From: Paracoccus luteus
GTDB lineage: Bacteria > Pseudomonadota > Alphaproteobacteria > Rhodobacterales > Rhodobacteraceae
DNA: 64,000 nt
Direction of reading: 5' to 3'
Assembly: GCF_004522155.1 (NCBI RefSeq)
Contig: NZ_SDEA01000011.1
Span: 1 to 64,000, forward strand
Positions 37,414 to 46,948 of this stretch are shown one piece after another. The notes below the pieces were generated by a model that saw only the letters and a list, made by a program, of their open reading frames with translations, did not search any database and was not told where the DNA came from. How positions within the stretch are numbered: position 1 is the stretch's first letter; each line of letters opens with the position of its first letter. Made by a program: the position numbers and the translations under genes.

Positions 37414-37943
37414 TGGATGTTCGCGCAAGCTCCCTAACAGGGGCGGCCGGCGAGCATCTGGTCATGTCGCGGCTGTTGAGCCGTGGTTACATCGCTGCGT
37501 TAGCCCCGCAAGGCGTTCTGAATTTCGACATTGTCGTTACCTCGCCGGAAGGGGCGCGTCTTTGCGCCTTTCAGGTTAAGACGAGTTGGGAGAAGGGGAG
37601 TGACCGCGGCTGGCATATGCAGGAAAAGCACGAGGCGCTTGTTGCCGACAGCATATTCTACGCGCTTGTCGATCTTGGTAAGAACGCCGACGCGACGCCG
37701 ACAGTGTATGTCGTTCCGTCGGAAAAGGTGGCGGACGCAGTCAGAACAAGCCATGTTGCCTGGCGGCAAAAATTGGGAAAGAAGGGTCAATCACGCAATG
37801 ATACAAAGTTTCGTCGACTGAATCTCGACTATACCAAGATTTGCGGATCTGACTTTCCTCTGAAAGCGGGATGGCTTGACCCCTACAGAGAGAATTGGGC
37901 GCAGATCGCCAGTTTTTCTCGGCCCGCCCACGAGGCCGAATAA
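37413..37943 (+). CDS. PD-(D/E)XK nuclease-like protein, AT-richer insert between cobS and cobT
   Basis: The 176-residue product has GAAGEHLV (Glu 14), NFDIVV (Asp 39) and AFQVKTS (Gln 54, Lys 56), an E-D-QxK spacing that matches the PD-(D/E)XK endonuclease fold, in particular small group-I-intron or resolvase-like members. Codon use is visibly AT-richer than in the neighbours, suggesting recent acquisition. The ATG shares one base with the cobS stop, so it would be translated with cobS. A hairpin follows. Whether it cuts DNA, and which, is unknown; a nuclease-fold DNA-binding protein without activity is possible. Confidence 0.7.
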   Translation: MDVRASSLTGAAGEHLVMSRLLSRGYIAALAPQGVLNFDIVVTSPEGARLCAFQVKTSWEKGSDRGWHMQEKHEALVADSIFYALVDLGKNADATPTVYVVPSEKVADAVRTSHVAWRQKLGKKGQSRNDTKFRRLNLDYTKICGSDFPLKAGWLDPYRENWAQIASFSRPAHEAE

Positions 37944-37955
37944 GAGCGGGAATGG

Positions 37956-37980
37956 GCCGGTCAGCCACTGAGTAACCGGC
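37956..37980. terminator. hairpin after the nuclease-like gene
   Basis: GCCGGT/ACCGGC with a 13-base loop lies 12 bases beyond the stop and before the convergent reductase gene's end. It would separate the cobS transcript from the minus-strand genes. Confidence 0.4.
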
Positions 37981-37993
37981 TCCTCTGCTTACC

Positions 37994-38578
37994 TCACCCC
38001 TCCCGCGCCGCCTTCGTCGCCCTCGTCCACCACACCAGCTCCTCCAGCATGGCGTCCAGCGAGCCCTGCAGATGGTCCTCGATCTCGCTGATCGGCGCGT
38101 CCTGGCCGCCGGTCCAGACCTTGAAGAAATCGCCGCCGCCGATGTGGACGGCGTTTCTCAGCGGCACCATCTGCAGTTCCACCGCCGAGTTTCGCAGATG
38201 CTCCAGCGCCCGCGCGCCGCCCAGCGACCCATAGGCCAGCGCCGCCATCGGCTTGCGGTTCCATTCCTTGTAGGCCTGGTCCAGTGCGTTCTTAAGCGCC
38301 CCGGTGATCGAGCGGTTGTATTCCGCCACGATGAACAGATAGCCGTCGAACTGGGCCAGCTTGTCCTGCCACGCGACCGCGCGCGGATCGGACGAGGGCA
38401 CCCACAGGTTCGACGCCGCCTCGTCAAAGAACGGCAGGTCGAAATCGCGCAGGTCCACCAGTTCAAAATCCAGTTCGGCGTGATCCTTGATCTTGCCCAT
38501 CAGCCACTGCGCGGGCTTGTCGGCAAAGCGGGCCTTGCGGGTCGATCCGATGATGACGGCGATGCGGGGCTTGGGCAT
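37994..38578 (-). CDS. NAD(P)H-dependent FMN reductase
   Basis: From the ATG at 38578 the product is 194 residues with a flavodoxin-like fold. IIGSTRKARFADKPAQWL is the FMN-phosphate loop, and FIVAEYNRSITGALKNALDQ and AALAYGSLGGARALEHLR are the other flavin-contact blocks of NADPH-dependent FMN reductases such as ChrR/YieF or azoreductase-like enzymes. It would reduce flavin or quinones in the cytoplasm. It follows the secreted 161-residue gene on the same strand. Confidence 0.88.
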   Translation of the reverse strand: MPKPRIAVIIGSTRKARFADKPAQWLMGKIKDHAELDFELVDLRDFDLPFFDEAASNLWVPSSDPRAVAWQDKLAQFDGYLFIVAEYNRSITGALKNALDQAYKEWNRKPMAALAYGSLGGARALEHLRNSAVELQMVPLRNAVHIGGGDFFKVWTGGQDAPISEIEDHLQGSLDAMLEELVWWTRATKAAREG

Positions 38579-38616
38579 GGGGTTTCCTTTTCGGGTTGGG
38601 GCCGCTGGCACCCGCA

Positions 38617-39102
38617 CTAGCGGGCATAGTCCATCAGCGCGCGGAACAGGTCGGGGGGCAGCGATTGCGGGTCGGTTATGGTGATCGTGGTGCCCGGCGG
38701 AAGGTCCGCAGGGGTCGCGGGCACATCTGCGGGCGGGTTAACGGCCGGGCGGGGCGGCAGCGTGAGGGGCGGCAGCGTCGGCATGCGGCTGACCGGCAGG
38801 GCTGCGGGCGCGCCGCTCGGGGCGGCCCCGGCAGAGCGGTCCGCCGGGGCGGCCAGCGCCTCGGCCTGGGCCGCGGCAAGGCGGGCGTCCAGCTCGCGCC
38901 CGCGCCGCGCCTCGATCTGCGCCAGCTGGGCGTTCACCTGGTCCTGCACCTGCTGCTGGATTTGCGCCGTCACCGGCCCCATTTGCGCGTTCACCGCCGC
39001 GACCCCGTCCTGGAACCCGCGGCGATAGGCCTGCTGCGGGGTTTCCGCCGACGCAGGGGCCGCGATCGCGGCCAGCGCGGCCAGGGCAAGGGCAAGGCGC
39101 AT
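38617..39102 (-). CDS. secreted protein of unknown function
   Basis: The 161-residue product has a signal peptide ([19 protein letters not shown]), then a Gln/Ala-rich helical stretch (about 20-90, likely coiled coil) and a proline-rich C-terminal part ending [20 protein letters not shown]. No known domain was recognised. It is located between cobT and the FMN reductase gene, on the reductase strand and 38 bases upstream of it. Confidence 0.6.
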   Translation of the reverse strand: MRLALALAALAAIAAPASAETPQQAYRRGFQDGVAAVNAQMGPVTAQIQQQVQDQVNAQLAQIEARRGRELDARLAAAQAEALAAPADRSAGAAPSGAPAALPVSRMPTLPPLTLPPRPAVNPPADVPATPADLPPGTTITITDPQSLPPDLFRALMDYAR

Positions 39103-39212
39103 GTCGTTCCCCGCGGTCGGTTGCGCGGGGGCAACGCCGGACGGCCCGGTCCGGTTCGCCGCACCTCGTTTGCCCGGTGGACAGTCGCCCCGGCTTGGCG
39201 GAAAAGATAGAC

Positions 39213-41075
39213 ATGAAACCGACCGACAACCCCGCCGACCCGTTCAAGAAGGCGCTGGCCGAGGCGACCCGCGCCCTGGCGGACGAGCGTGAGCTGAACG
39301 TCACCTTCACCGCCGACCCGTCGGGCGTGGCCGGCGACACCATGCGCCTGCCGCAGGTCAGCCGCCGCATGACGCGGGACGAGATCGTGCAGGCGCGCGG
39401 CACCGCCGACGCGCTGGCCATGCGGCTGCGCCACCACGACGCCGCGACCCATGCCCGCTATGCGCCCGCCGGCCCGATGGCGCGCGACCTTTACGAGGCG
39501 ATGGAAACCGCCCGCTGCGAGGCGCTGGGCGCGCGCGACATGCCGGGGGCGCTGTCCAACATCGACGCGAAGCTGGGGGCCGAGGCGGACCGCAAGGGTT
39601 ACGGCCAGATCAAGGCCCCGGCGGACGCGCCGCTGGCGGTCGCGGCGGGCTATCTGCTGCGGCAGGCGGCGACGGGGCGCGCCCTTCCGCCCGCGGCGCA
39701 GCACGTGGCCGACCTGTGGCGCCCGTTTGTCGAACAGCAGGCCGCCGCCGCGCTGGACGACGCCACCGCCGCGCTGGCCGATCAGGCGGCCTTCGCGCGG
39801 GTGGCGCGCCGGGTGATCGCCGACCTGGGCTATGGCGACCAGCTGGGCGACGACCCCGACCAGCCCGATCAGGACGACGCCGACGACACCGCCGAGCCCG
39901 ATCCCGAATCCGGCGACAACCAGGCCCGCGAGGAGGAGCAGGGCGACGACGCCGACGCCACCCCCGAGCAGAGCCAGGAGCGCACGCAGGACGAACGCCA
40001 GGCCCAGGTCAGCCTTGACGACCAGTCCGACGACGAGATGGCCGAAGACGCCGAAATGGCCGACAGCGAGATGCCGCCCGAGCTGCCGCCCCCGGTCAGC
40101 GAGGCGTCCGCCGACTACAAGGTCTACAGCCTCGCCCACGACGAGGAGATCCGGGCCGAGGATCTGGCCGAACCGGCGGAACTGGAACGCCTGCGGTCCT
40201 ATCTGGACAAGCAGCTTGAACCGTTGCGGGGCGCGGTCAGCAGGCTGGCCAACAAGCTGCAGCGCCGGTTGCAGGCCCAGCAGAACCGCAGCTGGGAGTT
40301 CGACAAGGAAGAGGGCGTGCTGGACGCCGGCCGCCTGGCGCGCGTTGTCGCGAACCCGACGACGCCGCTGTCGTTCAAGGTCGAGAAGGACACCGAGTTC
40401 CGCGACACCGTGGTGACGCTGCTGATCGACAACTCCGGCTCGATGCGCGGGCGGCCGATCAGCATCGCCGCGATCTGCGCCGACGTGCTGGCGCGCACGC
40501 TGGAACGCTGTTCCGTCAAGGTCGAGATCCTGGGCTTTACCACCCGCGCCTGGAAAGGCGGCCAGTCGCGCGAGGCGTGGCTGGCGGCGGGGCGGCCGGC
40601 GGCGCCGGGCCGGCTGAACGACCTGCGCCACATCGTCTATAAATCCGCCGACGCGCCGTGGCGGCGGGTGCGCCCGAACCTTGGGCTGATGATGAAGGAA
40701 GGGCTGCTGAAGGAAAACATCGACGGCGAGGCGCTGGAATGGGCGCACCGCCGCCTGACCCGCCGGGCCGAGGCGCGGCGCGTGCTGATGGTGATTTCCG
40801 ACGGCGCGCCGGTCGACGACAGCACCCTGTCGGTGAATCCCGCGAACTATCTGGAGAAGCACCTGCGCGACGTGATCGCGATGGTCGAACGCCGTCAGCA
40901 GGTGGAACTGATCGCCATCGGCATCGGCCATGACGTGACGCGCTATTACCAGCGCGCGGTCACGATCACCGACGTGGACCAGCTGGCCGGTGCGATGACC
41001 GAACAGCTGGCCGCGCTGTTCGAACCCGACCCCCGCAAGCGCGCCCGCGCGATGGCGGCCGGATCGCGGCGCTGA
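39213..41075 (+). CDS. cobT: cobaltochelatase subunit CobT
   Basis: The 620-residue protein pairs with CobS in the cobaltochelatase chaperone complex. The middle (about residues 215-310) is a highly acidic Asp/Glu/Gln stretch typical of CobT. The C-terminal von Willebrand A domain has the metal-site motif DNSGSMRG (about 405) and [12 protein letters not shown]. The ATG at 39213 opens [20 protein letters not shown], the usual CobT start. Separation from cobS by three genes is a little unusual. Confidence 0.95.
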   Translation: MKPTDNPADPFKKALAEATRALADERELNVTFTADPSGVAGDTMRLPQVSRRMTRDEIVQARGTADALAMRLRHHDAATHARYAPAGPMARDLYEAMETARCEALGARDMPGALSNIDAKLGAEADRKGYGQIKAPADAPLAVAAGYLLRQAATGRALPPAAQHVADLWRPFVEQQAAAALDDATAALADQAAFARVARRVIADLGYGDQLGDDPDQPDQDDADDTAEPDPESGDNQAREEEQGDDADATPEQSQERTQDERQAQVSLDDQSDDEMAEDAEMADSEMPPELPPPVSEASADYKVYSLAHDEEIRAEDLAEPAELERLRSYLDKQLEPLRGAVSRLANKLQRRLQAQQNRSWEFDKEEGVLDAGRLARVVANPTTPLSFKVEKDTEFRDTVVTLLIDNSGSMRGRPISIAAICADVLARTLERCSVKVEILGFTTRAWKGGQSREAWLAAGRPAAPGRLNDLRHIVYKSADAPWRRVRPNLGLMMKEGLLKENIDGEALEWAHRRLTRRAEARRVLMVISDGAPVDDSTLSVNPANYLEKHLRDVIAMVERRQQVELIAIGIGHDVTRYYQRAVTITDVDQLAGAMTEQLAALFEPDPRKRARAMAAGSRR

Positions 41076-41176
41076 TCGGGGCGGCGGGCCACGCGCCCGC
41101 TGCGCCCGACCGTGACGGCGCCTGACTGCCGCTGGCCCGTTGATCCGGTCAGCACCGCCCGCAGGGCCGCCCGACC

Positions 41177-42385
41177 TCAGCCGCGGCTTTCCGCAATCAG
41201 GCGGATCAGCGTCTCGGCGCCGCGGGCCGCGCCGAAGCCGCGGACGATCCGGTCCCGCCCGGCGCGTCCCAACCGGCCCGCCAGTTCCGGGTCGCCCGCC
41301 ACGCGCAGGATCGCCTGCGCCAGCGCTGCGGGTGATCTGGGCGGAACCAGCAGCCCGTCGACGCCATCGGTGATCAGTTCGGCCACCCCGCCCGCCGCCG
41401 TCCCGATGGTCGGAACCTCGCAGGACATCGCCTCCATCAGGGCGACGCCCAGCGGCTCGTGCCAGCTTGCCAGCGCGAAGACATGCGCCGAGGTCAGCTG
41501 GCGATGCACCTCGCCCTCGGACACGGCGCCCAGCAGGGTCACAAAGGGCGCAAGCCCCAGTTCTCGGACCCGCGCCTCAAGCTCGCGGCGATAGCCGGTG
41601 CCGCCTGCGTCATCCTCTCCGGCGATGGTCAGCCGCACGTCATGGCCCCCGTCGCGCAGCTGGCGGACCGCCGCAAGCAGATCCTGGTGACCCTTGACGA
41701 TGTTCAGCCGGCCGCAGGACACGACATGGATCGGGCCGCTCGCCGAAGGGGGCTGCCAGGGCGCGGTGCGTTTCAGCCGGTCGGTGTCGACGCCCATCGG
41801 CTGGACGGCGACGAGCGGGGGCACCGCGCCGGCAAGGGTGGCGCCCGCCTCGGACAGCAGCTTTTCCGTGATGATCGTGGCGAATGCCGCGTGGCGCCAT
41901 TTATACGGCTGGCCGGGGCCGTAATCCTCAAGCGGGCCGTGCAGCGTCAGCGAATAGCGCGGCCCGCCCATGCGGAACGCCAGCGCCGCGATCAGGGCCG
42001 CGCGGCCGCAGGAATGGGCGTGGACATGATCGATCCCCTTCAACCGCGCCACCCGCACCAGCCGGCGGGCCGCGGGGAGGGCCAGCAGCAGGTCGCGCAT
42101 CATCGACCGGGGTTCGCCCCGCCGCGCGCGCGCCAGATCGCCCAGCGGCAGGCGGCGCAGCGCGTCAAGCGCCGCCAGCGGATCGGCGCGGCCCAGATAG
42201 GTCGTGCGCGCCATCGCCTCGTCCGACCACTCATGCGCCACCAGCCCCGGCGGCGGCGGCCGGGTGGACAGCAGTTCGACCGCCACGCCCCGCGCCTCAA
42301 GCGCCTTCATCTCGCGCCAGAAGAAGATGTGCGTCTGTCCGGGAAACTGCGGGATCAGATAGCCCAAGCGAAGTAAGGAGGTCAT
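41177..42385 (-). CDS. GT4-family glycosyltransferase
   Basis: A 402-residue GT-B fold enzyme. The N-terminus LRLGYLIPQFPGQTHIFFWREMKALE is characteristic of exopolysaccharide glycosyltransferases. HVHAHSCGRAALIA belongs to the acceptor domain; VVSCGRLNIVKGHQDLL and the ASWHEPLGVALMEAMSCEVP block with its E-x7-E-like motif form the nucleotide-sugar site. It probably builds a surface polysaccharide. I chose the ATG at 42385 over the frame's first ATG at 42451 because the family starts there. No other sugar genes are adjacent. Confidence 0.85.
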   Translation of the reverse strand: MTSLLRLGYLIPQFPGQTHIFFWREMKALEARGVAVELLSTRPPPPGLVAHEWSDEAMARTTYLGRADPLAALDALRRLPLGDLARARRGEPRSMMRDLLLALPAARRLVRVARLKGIDHVHAHSCGRAALIAALAFRMGGPRYSLTLHGPLEDYGPGQPYKWRHAAFATIITEKLLSEAGATLAGAVPPLVAVQPMGVDTDRLKRTAPWQPPSASGPIHVVSCGRLNIVKGHQDLLAAVRQLRDGGHDVRLTIAGEDDAGGTGYRRELEARVRELGLAPFVTLLGAVSEGEVHRQLTSAHVFALASWHEPLGVALMEAMSCEVPTIGTAAGGVAELITDGVDGLLVPPRSPAALAQAILRVAGDPELAGRLGRAGRDRIVRGFGAARGAETLIRLIAESRG

Positions 42386-42548
42386 TGCCACGGGCACCTG
42401 TGTCTTGTCAGCGCGACAGTTGGCCGCCGCCCCGCGCGGAGTCAAAGCCAAACTGCGCCGCGTTGCCGGCGGGCCGATCCGCGTTGGACGCTGGACGCCC
42501 CCGCCGGGATGCGCGACTGTCCCCGCGACGCGGGCAACGAGGGCAGTG

Positions 42549-44345
42549 ATGGCGCTTCAGGATTTCGAGCAGGCGGGTTCGCCTGCGGACAGCGCGCCCC
42601 GCATCGCGGCGCTGCGCGCGCTGATGGCGCGCCAGGGCTTGGACGCCGTCATCGTGCCCCGCGCCGACGCCTATCAGGGCGAATATGTCGCCGACTGCGA
42701 CGCGCGGCTGCGCTGGCTGACCGGGTTTTCCGGCAGCGCGGGGTTCGCCGTCGTGACGGCCGACCGCGCGGGCGTGTTCATCGACGGCCGCTATCGGGTG
42801 CAGGTCCGGGCCGAGACGGACCCGGCCACCTTTGCGCCGGTCCACTGGCCCGAAACCCCGGCCGCAGGCTGGCTGCGGGATGCCCTGCCGAATGGCGGCG
42901 TGGTGGGCTATGACCCCTGGCTGCATACGCGGGCCGAGATCGAGGCGCTGGCCCGTGGACTGGACGGCAGCGGCGTCGCGCTGCGCGCCGTGGCGAACCC
43001 GGTCGATGCGATCTGGCCCGACCGTCCGGCCCCGCCGCAGGGCGCCGCCCGCATCCACGACGCGACCCTTGCGGGCGCGACGTCGGCCGAGCGGCGCGGC
43101 GACATCGCGCAGGCGCTGACGGCGGCGGGGCAGGGGGCGGCCGTGCTGACGGCCCCCGATTCCATCGCCTGGCTGCTGAACATCCGCGGCGCGGACGTGC
43201 CCCGCAACCCTATCGTGCAGGCGTTCGCCACCATCGACGCGGCGGGTGCCGTGCATCTGTTCGCCGACCCCGCCAAGTTCGGCGCCGATGTGCGGGCGCA
43301 TCTGGGGAACGCCGTGCGCATCGACCCGCCGGCAGGCTTTGCGCCCGCGCTGGCGGACCTGCAGGGTCCGGTCCGCGTCGATGCCGACACCGCCCCCGAG
43401 GCGGTCTTTGCCGCGCTGGAAACCGCGGGCGTCGCCGTCGCCCGCGACCGCGATCCAGTGGCGCTGCCCAAGGCGCGCAAGACGGCCGCCGAACTGGACG
43501 GCATGCGCGCCGCGCACCGGCAGGACGCCGTGGCGATGATCCGCACGCTGGCCTGGATCGACGCGCAGCCGCCCGGCAGCTTTGCCGAGATCGACGTGGT
43601 GCGGGTGCTGGAATCCTTCCGCCAGCAGGCTGGCGCGGCCGACATCAGCTTCGACACGATCTGCGGATCGGGGCCGAACGGGGCCATCGTGCATTACCGC
43701 GTGACCCGCGCCACCAACCGCATCGTGCGGGCGGGCGAGGTGCTGCTGCTGGATTCGGGCGGCCAGTATCCCTGCGGGACGACCGACGTCACCCGCACCC
43801 TGCCGGTGGGCAAGCCGGACCCGGCCGTGCGCGACGCCTATACCCGCGTGCTGCAGGGGATGATCGGGCTGTCGCGCCTGCGCTTTCCGCGCGGGCTGGC
43901 CGGGCGCGACATCGACGCGGTGGCGCGCGCGCCCTTGTGGCAGGCGGGGATGGATTACGACCACGGCACCGGCCACGGCGTCGGCGCGGCGCTGTGCGTC
44001 CACGAAGGGCCGCTGCGCATCTCGCGCCGGTCAGAGCTGCCGATCGGCCCGGGGATGATCTTTTCCAACGAGCCGGGCTATTACCGCGAGGGCGCCTGGG
44101 GCATCCGCATCGAGAATCTGGTCGCCGTCGAACCCGCCCAAAGCCCGGACGGCCGCGACCTGCTGGGGTTCGAGACGCTGACCCTGGTCCCCATCGACAC
44201 GCGCCTGATCGAACCCGGCATGCTGAGCCGGGCCGAGATCGCATGGCTGGACGCCTATCACGCCCGCGTCGCGGCCGAGATCGGACCGCTGATCGACGAC
44301 GCCGCAGCCCGCGACTGGCTGGCGCAGGCGAGCGCGCCGTTGTGA
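42549..44345 (+). CDS. pepP: Xaa-Pro aminopeptidase (M24B)
   Basis: The 598-residue protein has the three-domain layout of the larger cytoplasmic aminopeptidases P: two N-terminal creatinase-like domains (WLTGFSGSAGFAVV is the first) and a C-terminal pita-bread catalytic domain. The dimetal ligands are visible in LLLDSGGQYPCGTTDVTRT (two Asp), HGTGHGVG (His), SNEPGYY (Glu) and ENLVAVE (Glu). It removes N-terminal residues ahead of proline. I chose the ATG at 42549 behind GAGGGC. A strong hairpin follows. Confidence 0.92.
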   Translation: MALQDFEQAGSPADSAPRIAALRALMARQGLDAVIVPRADAYQGEYVADCDARLRWLTGFSGSAGFAVVTADRAGVFIDGRYRVQVRAETDPATFAPVHWPETPAAGWLRDALPNGGVVGYDPWLHTRAEIEALARGLDGSGVALRAVANPVDAIWPDRPAPPQGAARIHDATLAGATSAERRGDIAQALTAAGQGAAVLTAPDSIAWLLNIRGADVPRNPIVQAFATIDAAGAVHLFADPAKFGADVRAHLGNAVRIDPPAGFAPALADLQGPVRVDADTAPEAVFAALETAGVAVARDRDPVALPKARKTAAELDGMRAAHRQDAVAMIRTLAWIDAQPPGSFAEIDVVRVLESFRQQAGAADISFDTICGSGPNGAIVHYRVTRATNRIVRAGEVLLLDSGGQYPCGTTDVTRTLPVGKPDPAVRDAYTRVLQGMIGLSRLRFPRGLAGRDIDAVARAPLWQAGMDYDHGTGHGVGAALCVHEGPLRISRRSELPIGPGMIFSNEPGYYREGAWGIRIENLVAVEPAQSPDGRDLLGFETLTLVPIDTRLIEPGMLSRAEIAWLDAYHARVAAEIGPLIDDAAARDWLAQASAPL

Positions 44346-44372
44346 CGCCGCGGGGGTCCGGGTCCGACCGGG

Positions 44373-44475
44373 GGCCAGCCCCCTTGGGCCTGCCGGCCCC
44401 GCCTCGCTGAAAACGGTCCGCTGGACCGTTTTCCGGGCGCTCGGCAGCCCGGAGTATTTCCGCCAAGAAGAAGCC
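44373..44475 (+). repeat. dispersed intergenic repeat, copy 1
   Basis: This block runs from GGCCAGCC to CGCCAAGAAGAAGCC. It shares GGGCCTGCCGGCCCC, GCCTCGCTGAAA, ACGGTCC and GGCAGCCCGGAGTATTT with the inverted copy at 56125-56214. It follows the aminopeptidase stop and contains a terminator-like hairpin. It looks like a family-specific 3' element. Confidence 0.75.
44410..44432 (+). terminator. strong hairpin downstream of pepP
   Basis: AAAACGGTCC/GGACCGTTTT is a perfect 10-bp stem with a GCT loop, ending in four T. It is the best intrinsic-terminator shape in the window and lies 65 bases past the stop codon. Confidence 0.75.
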
Positions 44476-44603
44476 ATGGCGAGAGCCTGCGGGGCGGCAC
44501 GGGACCGGGGCTTCGATGCCGCGCCAAAGGGTCGCGCTTGAACGGCGGCGCGCGCGGCGGCATGGTCGCGCGACGTTCTTCACCCACTCGCCCGAGGCCT
44601 GCC

Positions 44604-45983
44604 ATGCCGATCCCTGCCACTGTCCTTGACCAACTGCGCGCCGTGCTGGGCGAACGGCTGTCCACCGGCGCGTCGGACCTTGAACTGCACGCCGCGTCCG
44701 AAACGTTCCACCGCGCGCCCCCGCCCGACGCCGTGGCGTTCCCGCAGACCACCGACGAGGTGTCGCAGGTTCTGCGGATCTGCAACGACGCCCGCGTGCC
44801 GGTGATCGGCTGGGGGACCGGCACCTCGCTGGAAGGCCACGCGCTGGCGGTCCACGGCGGGCTGGTCGTGGACATGATGCGGATGGACCGCGTGCTGGCC
44901 GTCCGCCCCGAGGACATGCAGGCCACCGTCCAGCCCGGCGTCACGCGCGAGGCGCTGAACCGCGAACTGCGCGCGACCGGGCTGATGTTCCCGGTTGATC
45001 CCGGCGCCAACGCGTCGCTGGGGGGCATGGCCGCGACCCGCGCCAGCGGCACGACCGCCGTGCGCTATGGCACGATGCGCCAGAACGTGCTGGCGCTCGA
45101 GGTGGTGCTGGCCGACGGGACGGTGATCCGCACCGGGACGCGCGCCGCGAAATCCAGCGCCGGATATGACCTCACCGCGCTGATCGTCGGGTCCGAAGGC
45201 ACGCTGGGCATCATCACCGAACTGACCCTGCGCCTGCACGGCCAGCCCGAGGACGTGGCCGCCGCCGTCTGCGCCTTTGCCACGCTGGAGGATGCGGTGA
45301 ACTGCGTCGCCCAGACGATGCAGATGGGCATCCCGATGGCGCGGATCGAGTTCATGGACGAGCTGGCGATGCGGGCGGTCAACCTGCATCTGGGATCGTC
45401 CTATCCCGAACAGCCGCATCTGATGGTCGAGTTCAACGGCAGCCCCGATGCGGTCAAGGCGGATGCCGAGGCCTTCGGCGCGCTGGCCGCGGACCACAAC
45501 GGGCAGGGCTTTGCCTGGGCCACAAGCCTGGACGACCGCAACCGCCTGTGGGCCGCGCGCCACGCGTCCTATTACGCGGCGCTGCGGCTGCGGCCGGGCG
45601 CGACGGGCATGTCCACCGACATCTGCGTGCCGATGTCGGAACTGCCCGGCGCGGTGGCCGCGGCGTCGGCCGACATGCACGCAAGCGGGCTGCTGGGCGA
45701 CGTGGTGGGCCATGTCGGCGACGGCAATTTCCACGTGCTGATGCTGCTTGAACCCGGCAACGCCGAGGAACTGGCCGCGGCAAAGGGCGTCGCCACCCGC
45801 ATGGCGGAACGCGCCATCGCGGTCGGCGGGACGATCAGCGGCGAACACGGCATCGGGGTGGGCAAGCGCCCGCTGATGGCCGCCCAGCACGGCGCGGCAT
45901 GGGGGGTGATGGGCACGATCAAGCGCGCGCTGGACCCCAACAACATCATGAATCCGGGCAAGATGGTGCCGGACATGAACTGA
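44604..45983 (+). CDS. FAD-linked oxidase (D-lactate/glycolate dehydrogenase type)
   Basis: The 459-residue protein has an N-terminal PCMH-type FAD domain (VIGWGTGTSLEGHALA, PGANASLGGMAATRASGTTAVRYG) and a C-terminal FAD-oxidase domain (VVGHVGDGNFHVLML, with the conserved GEHGIGVGKRPLM). It most resembles cytochrome-linked D-lactate dehydrogenases and GlcD, which oxidise 2-hydroxyacids and feed electrons to the respiratory chain. No GlcE or GlcF subunit is adjacent, which favours the single-chain D-lactate type. The exact substrate is not decided. Confidence 0.9.
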   Translation: MPIPATVLDQLRAVLGERLSTGASDLELHAASETFHRAPPPDAVAFPQTTDEVSQVLRICNDARVPVIGWGTGTSLEGHALAVHGGLVVDMMRMDRVLAVRPEDMQATVQPGVTREALNRELRATGLMFPVDPGANASLGGMAATRASGTTAVRYGTMRQNVLALEVVLADGTVIRTGTRAAKSSAGYDLTALIVGSEGTLGIITELTLRLHGQPEDVAAAVCAFATLEDAVNCVAQTMQMGIPMARIEFMDELAMRAVNLHLGSSYPEQPHLMVEFNGSPDAVKADAEAFGALAADHNGQGFAWATSLDDRNRLWAARHASYYAALRLRPGATGMSTDICVPMSELPGAVAAASADMHASGLLGDVVGHVGDGNFHVLMLLEPGNAEELAAAKGVATRMAERAIAVGGTISGEHGIGVGKRPLMAAQHGAAWGVMGTIKRALDPNNIMNPGKMVPDMN

Positions 45984-46123
45984 CCGGCGCGGCCCCTGCG
46001 GCGGTCCTGACGCGTTCGTGATCCGCCCCGCGTCCGCGCCGGCACGGGGGCAGCGTGACAATCCCGCGCCCGCCATGAAAGATGCCCGCCAACGATAATC
46101 AAGACTTTGGGGCGACAGGCAGC

Positions 46124-46948
46124 ATGCGGTTCTTGTTCAAGGCGATGGCGGTTCTGACGATTGCGGCGGTGGCCGCGTGCGGGGGACCGCCGCGCCGCGT
46201 CGTCACCAACATCAGCATCGGGTCGGGCCAGTCGGTCCAGGGCGCGTTCCGGGGCGGCGCGGTGCCCGCGCTGGGCGACAGCGCCCCCCATGTCTGGACC
46301 AGCGGCCACCCCTATGACCACCAGGTCCACGGCGTCGACGTCTCGCGCTATCAGGGCGGGGTGGACTGGCACACGGCGCGCCGGGCGGGGATCAGCTTTG
46401 CGTTCATCAAGGCGACCGAGGGGGGCGACCATTCCGACCCCGCGTTCGGCACCTATTGGGCGCAGACGCGGGCGGCGGGCATCCCGCGCGGCGCCTATCA
46501 TTTCTATTACTTCTGCCGGTCGGGGGCGGAACAGGCGGCCTGGTTCATCGCCAACGTGCCGCGCGAGCGCGGCGCGCTGCCGCCGGTGCTGGACCTGGAA
46601 TGGAACCACGCCTCGCGCAGCTGCAAGCACCGGCCGTCGCCGGCCGAGGTGCAGCGCGAGGTCAACACCTTCATCGGCATGGTGTCGCGCCATTACGGCC
46701 AGCGGCCGATCATCTACACGACCGTCGATTTCTATCACCAGACCGGGGTGCGCAACATCAACGCCGAGTTCTGGCTGCGCTCGGTCGCCGATCATCCCAG
46801 CCGCATCTATCCCGGCCAGCGCTGGAGTTTCTGGCAGTATACCGGCACCGGGACCGCGCCGGGCTTTTCGGGCAACGTGGACCTGAACGCCTTTGCCGGA
46901 AGCAGGCCGCAATGGAACCGCTGGCTGGCCGCCCGCTCGCAGCGGTGA
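46124..46948 (+). CDS. GH25-family lysozyme-like lipoprotein
   Basis: From the ATG at 46124 the product is 274 residues with a lipoprotein signal ending AAVAACGG. The GH25 muramidase domain begins at HGVDVSRYQGGVDW and has the catalytic VLDLEWN (Asp and Glu) plus AYHFYYFC and WQYTGTG. GH25 enzymes cut the MurNAc-GlcNAc bond of peptidoglycan. As a lipoprotein it would act on the cell's own wall. An in-frame ATG at 46082 would place residues before the signal peptide. It overlaps or touches the CPBP gene. Confidence 0.87.
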   Translation: MRFLFKAMAVLTIAAVAACGGPPRRVVTNISIGSGQSVQGAFRGGAVPALGDSAPHVWTSGHPYDHQVHGVDVSRYQGGVDWHTARRAGISFAFIKATEGGDHSDPAFGTYWAQTRAAGIPRGAYHFYYFCRSGAEQAAWFIANVPRERGALPPVLDLEWNHASRSCKHRPSPAEVQREVNTFIGMVSRHYGQRPIIYTTVDFYHQTGVRNINAEFWLRSVADHPSRIYPGQRWSFWQYTGTGTAPGFSGNVDLNAFAGSRPQWNRWLAARSQR

